36,467 nucleotides of DNA, from contig CAVKYI010000018.1 in NCBI GenBank assembly GCA_963660435.1, positions 1-36,467 of the forward strand. The letters are read 5' to 3'. The notes beneath the pieces were generated by a model. The model was not told where the DNA came from. It did no database searches and worked only from the letters and a program-made list of their open reading frames with translations. This document shows, piece after piece, positions 30,756-36,467 of this stretch (within the stretch, counting starts at the first letter, position 1; the number at the start of each line of letters is the position of its first letter). The position numbers and the translations under genes are program-made. Source of the DNA: Hallerella sp963660435 (GTDB taxonomy: Bacteria > Fibrobacterota > Fibrobacteria > Fibrobacterales > Fibrobacteraceae).

Positions 30756-32162
30756 TTACTTGTCCAGAAACAGATATTCGAGCGTATCCGTTTGAATCTT
30801 GATTCCCTTTTCGTGAGCGTAAAGGGCGAGAAGCGAACTTCCGACGCCGGCGGCCCCGTCGTAGAGACCTGTGTATGTTTCGACGAAATTCGGAAGCTTG
30901 CGAGTCCAGGCGGCATACCAGCGGCGTCCCTTCTCGTCGTTAAACGAGTCGCCGAGAAGCTTGTCCGCGGTCAGTCTTGCCTGCCGGACGTAAAACTCGT
31001 CGTGAAGAATTTCCGCTGTTCTTACGAAGTGGGCGAGGACTCCGGGAGCCCCGCAGCATAGGCAGTAGCTGTTCCAATAGCCGGGAGAATGGACGAGAGG
31101 CGCTCCGGTTCTTAGAATGCCGTCGGTGAGAAGCTTTACCCAGGCGAGATTTTCCGTGTCGCCCGTGACATCGAAGAGCTTTCTAAAGAGAATGGTCGTG
31201 CCCACCGGTCCGTGGCAAGTCGATAGGTAGAAGAAGTCGTGGAAACTTCCCTTTTCGGGATTGTAGAGATAGGGAATGAGCGCGCCTTTTTCGTCGCCTT
31301 CGACAATCGCGGAAAGGAACTTGACGACTTCCCTTGCCTTGTCGAGATACGCCTTTTCCTTGGTTTCCTCGTAGAGAAGAACATTGAGATAGGCGCTTCC
31401 GGCCGCGCCGTGCGAGAAATTCGGGAAAACGGTTTCCCTGGATTTCCAGCCGACAAGGGTCAGATCGACGTTTTTGTAGTAAATTCCGCCGACCTTGGCG
31501 GGAACGATTCGCGTATCCGTGAACGCGACGACCTTTTTGGCTGCGTCCAGATATTTTCTGTCGCCAGTCTTGCGATAGACGTAGAGAAAGAAAAATCCAT
31601 AGGAACCGTCAGCCATCAGATCCGCTTCGGAGCTCCAGTGGAGAGTCTTTCCGTCATCTTTCCCGGAAGAAATCGCATCGTCCGCGGTCTTTAGGAGAAA
31701 TTTGCGGTAACGTTCCTCATGCGTGATTTCGTAAAGCTGTTCCAGGAAAATTCCTTGCCCGGCGGGAGCCGCATAGACGCTAGTGCCCCAGCCCTTGACC
31801 GGCCAGACGCCGCCATCGCTTCCTTCGAGAACCTTCCTGAAAAAATCCGGTCCTTCGTAAGTGTTCAGGATATATTCGGCGGCGTCTTTCGCTTCCTGCA
31901 GGTATTCCGAATTCTTCGTGACCTCGTAGAGCTGGAGGAAAAACTGGCCGATTCCCGCGGAGCCTGCGTAGATGCTTTTCGGCGTGATGATGAGATCACC
32001 CTTGTAGTCGTTTCCGGGTTCCGGGCTTACTTTCCAGTATTTTCCCCGAGGCGTGACGACTTCGCTTGTCTTTAGATACTTGACAATCTGGAGCACTGCC
32101 GCCAGGTAATCTTCGGATGTCCTGGCGCGGAAGGGAAGATCTCTTGAAAACTTTAGTTTCAT
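30756..32162 (-). CDS. LanC-like toroidal protein (free-standing), 468 aa
   Basis: Seven helical repeats each carry a G-x-x-G turn: near residues 67-70, 135-137, 186-189, 252-255 (S-H-G-A-A-G), 318-321 (C-H-G-P-V-G), 371-374 (C-C-G-A-P-G) and 436-439 (D-G-A-A-G). This is the LanC alpha/alpha toroid. LanC cyclases add a Cys thiol to dehydroalanine or dehydrobutyrine using zinc held by Cys, Cys and His. Here His251, Cys316-His317 and Cys369-Cys370 are at the ligand positions; the usual final C-H-G reads C-C-G, and the middle motif has a His. No precursor peptide or dehydratase is nearby. AAGGAG precedes the ATG at 32162. It follows cysteine synthase by 25 bases, so the substrate may be a small thiol or dehydro amino acid. 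Confidence 0.85.
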   Translation of the reverse strand: MKLKFSRDLPFRARTSEDYLAAVLQIVKYLKTSEVVTPRGKYWKVSPEPGNDYKGDLIITPKSIYAGSAGIGQFFLQLYEVTKNSEYLQEAKDAAEYILNTYEGPDFFRKVLEGSDGGVWPVKGWGTSVYAAPAGQGIFLEQLYEITHEERYRKFLLKTADDAISSGKDDGKTLHWSSEADLMADGSYGFFFLYVYRKTGDRKYLDAAKKVVAFTDTRIVPAKVGGIYYKNVDLTLVGWKSRETVFPNFSHGAAGSAYLNVLLYEETKEKAYLDKAREVVKFLSAIVEGDEKGALIPYLYNPEKGSFHDFFYLSTCHGPVGTTILFRKLFDVTGDTENLAWVKLLTDGILRTGAPLVHSPGYWNSYCLCCGAPGVLAHFVRTAEILHDEFYVRQARLTADKLLGDSFNDEKGRRWYAAWTRKLPNFVETYTGLYDGAAGVGSSLLALYAHEKGIKIQTDTLEYLFLDK

Positions 32163-32187
32163 TTTGAAAACTCCTTTGAATTTACGC

Positions 32188-33183
32188 TTAGAGCTTTTTG
32201 TAGAGGTCCGTGGAAAGATATTTGTAGCCGTTGTCGGGGTAGATGACGACGATGTTCTTTCCTTTCGCCTCTTTGCGCCTTGCGACCTGGATTGCCGCGG
32301 TGAGGGCGGCTGCGGCGGACGTTCCGAGGAAAAGTCCGTCTGTCCGTGCGGTTTCCTGCGCGGTCCTGTAGGCTTCTTCCGCCGTGATGTCGATGATTTC
32401 GTCAAAGGAAAATCCGTTTTTCTCGTTGCTCTTGATGAGCGTCGGGACCAGCGGATCGGCGACGCGTCCTAGAGGAAGCGTGCCATCGACGATGTGACCC
32501 GTAAAGTTGGGGCTGTCCGGTCGGGAAGAAGGTGCGGCCTGGACTCCGATGATCTTGACGTTCGGATTCTTTTCGCGGAGAAACCTTCCGACTCCGACGA
32601 TCGTGCCGGCGGTTCCTCCCATCGCGAGGAAGTAATCGACGTTGCCGTCGGTATCGCGCCAAATCTCGGGACCCGTTGTCCTGTAATGGTATTCCTGGTT
32701 CGCCTCGTTTACCGTCTGGCCTGTATAGTACCAGCCGTTTTCGTTCGCGATACGCTGGATTCCGTGGATAAGATCGTCAAGAACGAGACCCGTCTTTTCG
32801 AAATCCTTTACTTCGTCGATGTCATAGAGCGTATGAACGTCTAGACCGTAACCCTGGAAAATCTTTGTCCGCTCTTCGGTTGTTCCCGGTTCGAGATAGG
32901 GAACGAATTCGAAACCTTCGGCGTGGCCGATTCCCGCAAGACCGATTCCCGTGTTTCCGCTGGTGACATCGACAAGCGTATCGCCTTTCTTGATGAGGCC
33001 TTTCCGTTTTCCGTCTTCGATAAGAGCGAGTGCTAGCCGGTCCTTGACGCTGCCCGTCGGATTCAGGTATTCGAGCTTTCCGATGATGTGCGCTTCGATT
33101 CCGTACTTTTCCTCGTAGTTGGAAAGTTCTACGAGTGGCGTGTTGCCGACTAGTTCCGCGATGGACTTGTGAATCTTGGACAT
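32188..33183 (-). CDS. cysK: Cysteine synthase / cystathionine beta-synthase family enzyme
   Basis: 331 aa, fold type II PLP enzyme. The PLP lysine is Lys47 in N-P-T-G-S-V-K-D-R; the substrate loop is T-S-G-N-T-G (74-79) and the phosphate loop G-G-T-A-G-T. A typical member makes L-cysteine from O-acetylserine and sulfide. The S-G-A motif near the end reads G-T-S-A-A-A-A, and E-R-T rather than E-R-R follows the second loop, so a relative using cysteine or homocysteine (cystathionine or lanthionine formation) is possible. AAGGAG precedes the ATG; 11 bases separate it from the SDR gene. Confidence 0.9.
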   Translation of the reverse strand: MSKIHKSIAELVGNTPLVELSNYEEKYGIEAHIIGKLEYLNPTGSVKDRLALALIEDGKRKGLIKKGDTLVDVTSGNTGIGLAGIGHAEGFEFVPYLEPGTTEERTKIFQGYGLDVHTLYDIDEVKDFEKTGLVLDDLIHGIQRIANENGWYYTGQTVNEANQEYHYRTTGPEIWRDTDGNVDYFLAMGGTAGTIVGVGRFLREKNPNVKIIGVQAAPSSRPDSPNFTGHIVDGTLPLGRVADPLVPTLIKSNEKNGFSFDEIIDITAEEAYRTAQETARTDGLFLGTSAAAALTAAIQVARRKEAKGKNIVVIYPDNGYKYLSTDLYKKL

Positions 33184-33194
33184 GAACTTCTCCT

Positions 33195-33989
33195 TTAGAC
33201 GTTTTCGCCGTAAATGCTTTTCAGGTTGTTGAACTTTGTGCTGGAGTAGCCGCCATCGACCGGAAGCTTGACCGCCGTGATGGCGCTCGCTTCGTCGCTT
33301 GCGAGAAAGAATGCCGCCTTGGCGATTTCTTCCGGCTCGATCCAACGGTTGAGAACGGCGTTTTCCGCCTGGATCTTTCGGATGGTCGGATTGGAATAAT
33401 CGTATTTGATTGCCATTTCCGTCTTGGTGCATCCCGGAGCGACCGAGTTTACGCGGATGCCGTATTTTCCGAGGTGGAATGCCGCCACTCGGGTAAGGCC
33501 ATCGACTGCGGACTTTGAAATTCCGTAGGCAAACGGGGACCATTCCGAAAGCGAAGCGACAAAGGACGATACGTTTACGATGGAACCGGCGATCTTCTTT
33601 TCGACGAATACGCGGGCGACGTGCTGGATAAGGTAAAGGCTTCCCCAGAGATTTACGTTTTCCGCCTGCTTGATTTCTTCGGGGTCGAAATCGAGAATGC
33701 CTTTTCGGTGTCCCGTGATTCCCGCATCGTTGAAGAGAGCGTCGATTCTGCCATATTTCTTGACGATTTCCTGGATGACTTTCTGGCCTTGCTCGAAATT
33801 GGTCACGTCGAGTTCGTAGGCGGTCACGTCAAATCCATCCTTGGCGAGCTTTTCGACTTCCTTGTCGAGTTCCGCTTTCCGGATGTCGGTTGCGGCGACC
33901 GCCCATCCTTCCTTGAGAAACTTCTTGACGCCGGCAAGGCCGATTCCCTGGGCGGCACCCGTGATGACTGCTACTTTCTTTTCGCTCAT
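33195..33989 (-). CDS. SDR family oxidoreductase, first gene of the sulfur operon
   Basis: 264-aa classical SDR: T-G-A-A-Q-G-I-G (10-17), N-D-A-G structural motif, catalytic S-S ... Y-G-I-S-K, and a C-terminal V-D-G-G-Y-S. The Asp after the Gly-rich loop (T-D-I-R-K) indicates NAD(H). Members act on sugars, polyols or 3-hydroxy acids; the substrate here is unknown. The ATG at 33989 has GGAG seven bases upstream; an upstream in-frame start would use the leader. Leading an operon of four sulfur enzymes, it might make or use a 3-oxo or hydroxy sulfur compound. Confidence 0.9.
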   Translation of the reverse strand: MSEKKVAVITGAAQGIGLAGVKKFLKEGWAVAATDIRKAELDKEVEKLAKDGFDVTAYELDVTNFEQGQKVIQEIVKKYGRIDALFNDAGITGHRKGILDFDPEEIKQAENVNLWGSLYLIQHVARVFVEKKIAGSIVNVSSFVASLSEWSPFAYGISKSAVDGLTRVAAFHLGKYGIRVNSVAPGCTKTEMAIKYDYSNPTIRKIQAENAVLNRWIEPEEIAKAAFFLASDEASAITAVKLPVDGGYSSTKFNNLKSIYGENV

Positions 33990-34165
33990 TGTAAAACTCC
34001 AGTGCAGATCGCTCTGCGGTTTAAGTGTGAAGTCTCTAACCGTCCGGGCGCTTGCCCGGAACGTTTTCAAGACCCTGATTTGAGAAGTTTCTCCCGATTT
34101 CGGGGGTTCGGTCTCAATCGTTCCGACGCTTCATAAGGTAGAATTTCGGTGTCGAAAAACAAGAG
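33990..34165 (-). promoter_or_regulatory. Long structured leader of the sulfur operon
   Basis: About 176 bases of leader between the predicted start and the SDR ATG. Hairpins: TCCGGGC/GCCCGGA (34043-34049, 34054-34060), CCCG/CGGG around 34093-34104 inside weaker arms, and an upstream stem at CGAC...GTCG (34122-34155 area). No T-run follows the strongest stem on this strand. I could not fit it to SAM, SAH, T-box or cobalamin patterns. Together with the next feature this covers most of the gene-free 33990-34423. Confidence 0.4.
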
Positions 34166-34171
34166 GTCCGG

Positions 34172-34213
34172 ATTATACTATTTTTTGAATTCTAGCTATA
34201 GTTTTAAGCTATA
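34172..34213 (-). promoter_or_regulatory. Promoter with direct-repeat activator site
   Basis: On the minus strand TATAAT (34177-34172) is preceded, at the place of the -35 box, by the direct repeat TATAGCT (34200-34194 and 34213-34207), period 13 bp. A poor -35 replaced by a repeat is the pattern of an activator-dependent promoter. It drives the SDR-cysK-LanC operon. The + strand side toward the xylanase (34214-34423) shows only weak -10-like TAGATT near 34381 and one imperfect stem (34279-34316). Confidence 0.5.
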
Positions 34214-34423
34214 ACGCTCTTGAAATACCGAAAACAAAGGGCTCTTGAAGTTGGCTGATTAGTTTGTGTGTAATTTTACCGAGCGAGAATCGAATGGCCT
34301 CTCGTCTGTCGTTCGGAATCGTTGTCCTGCCTACAACGGAATTTTGCCGCATTCCCGTGAAAAATCCGGATAAATAAGATAGATTTAAGACGGAACGCTT
34401 CAATTTATCCTAGAGGTTACAGA

Positions 34424-36295
34424 ATGAAACTTCTTTCCAAGGCTCTTGTCTTTGGACTTGCCCTCTGCGGGTCCGAAACCCTTCTTGCGGCAGATGCGGA
34501 CAGTACGCTGCGCGAGCTTGCCGAAAACCGAGGACGCTTTATCGGTGGAATCTTGAACTCGGACTGGTTCAACAATGCGCTCGGATCGGACGCTTCGATT
34601 TACGAAGAGCTTCACAAGGCAAATTTCAATATGGTCGTCGCCGAAAACGAGATGAAGTTCGACGCGACGGAACCTTCCCGTGGAAACTTCAGCTACGCGA
34701 AAGCCGAAAAGCTGATGGTCTATGCGGCGGAAAATGGAATGCAGGTCCGCGGACACGCCCTCTCCTGGCATAGCCAGGTTCCCTCCTGGGTCGGAACGCT
34801 CGCGGAGAACGTAGAAAGCTCGGGTGGCAGCGCACGCGATACGCTGCTCGCCGTTCTAAAGAATCACATCTACAACGTTGTCGGGCATTTCAAGGGACAG
34901 ATCCGCGAATGGGACGTGGTAAACGAAGCGGTAAACGACAATTCTACCCATGGATGGCGTTCGGAGGGATCCGTCTGGTACAAATATATCGGTCGCGACT
35001 TCATCGATTCTTCCTTTGTATGGGCGCACGAAGCCGATCCTGACGCAAGGCTCTACTATAACGATTATTCGCTCGAATGGGGAATGGGCTCGGGCAGCAA
35101 GGCGCAGTTCGTGTATGATTCCGTGGCGACCCGTTTAAAGAAAGCGGGAATCTACATTACGGGAATCGGCACGCAGACGCACATCGAAAACACGCATACA
35201 TCTACACCGTCAAATATCCGCACCCTTGCCTCCAAGCTCAAGAGCCTAGGACTTACGCTGCAAATCACGGAACTCGATATCGGGTTTAAATCGGGTACGC
35301 AAATCACCGCGGCGGACTATGCGGCGCAGGGGCATCTCTACCGGCAACTCATGGATGTTTTCCTCGAATCCGACAACATGGAAGCCTTTGTGCTTTGGGG
35401 ATTGAGCGACAAGTACAGCTGGCTCAAGGACCAGCAAAAATGCAACGGCCTGATCTTTGATTCGAGCTTTGCCAAGAAGCCCGCTTACGACAGTCTTGTC
35501 GCCTCGCTGAAGGCGCACGACGCTTCGACGGTGACAAAGGCGGGTAGCGTGGATCCGGTCGAATGGGAAAGCGGTTCCTCGACGTTTGGCAAGGCTACCT
35601 ACGTGATTGTGGATTATTCCGTGGCGGGCTCGGAAAATGTCGGCAGCTGGTCGAGCGACGTGAATGCGGGTTCTCCCGAGTATGTCTCGGCTTCGGGCTA
35701 TATGAAGATTCCACTCGCCGGGTGCGACCAGAGCGAATCTTCTTGCGGCTACCAGCATGCGATCTATACGATTCCGGACGATGCCGTTTCGAAGAGCGTG
35801 ATGAGCAAGTGCGAAAACCTGATCTTGACGATGCAGGGAATCGACGGAACGAACTATGTGAATGTCGGCGTAAATTCTCCATGGTTCAGCTTGCAATATG
35901 GCGTTTCCGCTTCGGGAACCGCTGCGGCTGCGGCGACCGTGGATTTGCAACATGTGCGCGATTCTTCTGCCGCTCCGACGCAGATTACGCTCAACAGCAA
36001 CGGTTCGGGTGTCTTCCTCTCGAAGATCGAGGCCGTCGGATGTCCGGACGATCTGGCGTCAATTTCCCGAAAGGCCCTCCTTGGAAACCTGGACTTGCAG
36101 GTGGCGGGAAAGGCGCTGAATGTAACCGGCGCGAGAAACGCGACGGTCGAGCTTTTCGACATGCAGGGACGTCCGGTGTTCCTTGCGGAAAACGTAACCG
36201 GAACCCTTTCGCTGAAAAACTTGCCGAGCGGACTTTACGTGGCGCGCGTCCGGGTGGATTCCAGAAGCCTGACCCGTCAAATAGTTCTCAAGTAG
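34424..36295 (+). CDS. Secreted GH10 endo-beta-1,4-xylanase with C-terminal sorting-like domain
   Basis: 623 aa. A signal peptide (1-22, L-L-A-A) is followed by a GH10 catalytic domain (about 28-372). The acid/base Glu168 lies in W-D-V-V-N-E and the nucleophile Glu283 in I-T-E-L-D; the substrate residues H-A-L-S-W-H (111-116) are present. It hydrolyses the xylan backbone. Residues about 385-545 are a beta-rich domain with several Cys, possibly carbohydrate-binding but unassigned. The last 70 residues (V-E-L-F-D-M-Q-G-R ... L-P-S-G-L-Y) match the type IX-secretion/Fibrobacter C-terminal sorting style. Own transcription unit, divergent from the sulfur operon. Confidence 0.95.
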   Translation: MKLLSKALVFGLALCGSETLLAADADSTLRELAENRGRFIGGILNSDWFNNALGSDASIYEELHKANFNMVVAENEMKFDATEPSRGNFSYAKAEKLMVYAAENGMQVRGHALSWHSQVPSWVGTLAENVESSGGSARDTLLAVLKNHIYNVVGHFKGQIREWDVVNEAVNDNSTHGWRSEGSVWYKYIGRDFIDSSFVWAHEADPDARLYYNDYSLEWGMGSGSKAQFVYDSVATRLKKAGIYITGIGTQTHIENTHTSTPSNIRTLASKLKSLGLTLQITELDIGFKSGTQITAADYAAQGHLYRQLMDVFLESDNMEAFVLWGLSDKYSWLKDQQKCNGLIFDSSFAKKPAYDSLVASLKAHDASTVTKAGSVDPVEWESGSSTFGKATYVIVDYSVAGSENVGSWSSDVNAGSPEYVSASGYMKIPLAGCDQSESSCGYQHAIYTIPDDAVSKSVMSKCENLILTMQGIDGTNYVNVGVNSPWFSLQYGVSASGTAAAAATVDLQHVRDSSAAPTQITLNSNGSGVFLSKIEAVGCPDDLASISRKALLGNLDLQVAGKALNVTGARNATVELFDMQGRPVFLAENVTGTLSLKNLPSGLYVARVRVDSRSLTRQIVLK

Positions 36296-36332
36296 CGTTG
36301 CCGCAAAACATTTTTCCGTTCTCTTTCTTTCG

Positions 36333-36365
36333 AAAAGGTTCAGGCTTTCGGGTCTGAATCTTTTT
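36333..36365 (+). terminator. Intrinsic terminator of the xylanase gene
   Basis: GGTTCAG (36337-36343) and CTGAATC (36354-36360) with an A-run before and TTTTT after. Confidence 0.75.
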
Positions 36366-36412
36366 GTCTTGAACTTGAGCGCTACGCAAATTCCGTTCTA
36401 GAGAACAATTGT

Positions 36413-36467
36413 GGTCACCTCTAAAAATTCAATTTTCAAAAATTTGGTTGCGACGCTTCGCGCTGGT
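36413..36467. repeat. Inverted, incomplete copy of the 123-bp element (copy 3)
   Basis: Reverse complement of the right half of the copy at 204-326 with about three differences in 54 bases, beginning with the terminal GGTCACCTCTAAAAATTC. It runs off the window end. With copy 1 it flanks the whole window in opposite orientation. Confidence 0.8.

Noticed and set aside
33990..34165. SAM, T-box or cobalamin riboswitch in the sulfur-operon leader
   Set aside because: None of the conserved cores could be found, so only an unnamed structured leader is claimed.
1..36467. tRNA, rRNA, CRISPR array, intact insertion sequence, replication origin or dif site
   Set aside because: Looked for T-loop motifs, spaced direct repeats, transposase motifs and dif-like sequence and found none that held up.

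Overview
The window looks like a chromosomal segment of a member of the Fibrobacterota (Fibrobacter or a close relative). The reasons are a fibro-slime-type lipoprotein, a secreted GH10 xylanase with a C-terminal secretion-type domain, a lipoprotein with poly-Ser stretches, many cell-envelope lipoproteins, and promoters of the form TTGACA-17-TATATT. Most genes are GC-moderate and tightly packed. Two stretches are clearly more AT-rich and look acquired: about 3.9-5.0 kb and about 21.6-23.1 kb.

Layout. 0-3 kb (+): a 123-bp inverted-repeat element, then three overlapping lipoprotein genes coupled to murI. 3.0-5.0 kb (+): a conserved hypothetical with a terminator, then an AT-rich pair (small soluble protein and membrane protein) whose 3' end is made from a half copy of the repeat. 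5.1-12.8 kb (+): a six-gene operon argA - GtrA family - FAD oxidoreductase - GT-C glycosyltransferase - M16 peptidase - MurD-like ligase. 12.8-16.4 kb (-): an envelope cluster of Cys-repeat outer-membrane barrel, fibro-slime lipoprotein and small lipoprotein. 16.5-17.9 kb (-): an AAA/DUF4143 ATPase. 18.0-21.5 kb (-): a compact three-gene module of HicA-like protein, SF1 (Upf1-like) helicase and winged-helix protein. 21.8-25.6 kb (-): a second envelope cluster of six genes headed by a paralogue of the Cys-repeat barrel, with a structured leader. 25.6-26.3 kb holds no convincing gene, but has a strong promoter, a candidate small RNA and a repeat. 26.3-27.4 kb (-): two hypotheticals. 27.6-28.3 kb (+): an SDR enzyme. 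28.3-34.0 kb (-): a five-gene operon SDR - cysteine synthase - LanC-like protein - cystathionine gamma-synthase/lyase family - PatB/MalY C-S lyase. 34.4-36.3 kb (+): the xylanase and its terminator. The window ends inside an inverted copy of the repeat element.

How the parts relate. The most unusual assembly is the sulfur operon. A free-standing LanC-like toroid sits between cysteine synthase and two C-S bond PLP enzymes, with no lantibiotic precursor or dehydratase in sight, and the usual zinc-site Cys-His of LanC reads Cys-Cys. This suggests a small-molecule thiol or lanthionine-type chemistry rather than a peptide natural product. The second candidate for an undescribed system is the HicA-like/helicase/winged-helix module, which has the compact layout of a phage-defence locus. 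The two barrel clusters are paralogous. The first carries, between its barrel and fibro-slime genes, the last codons of a gene now found only in the second cluster, which records a gene replacement. No tRNA, rRNA, CRISPR array or intact insertion sequence was recognised.
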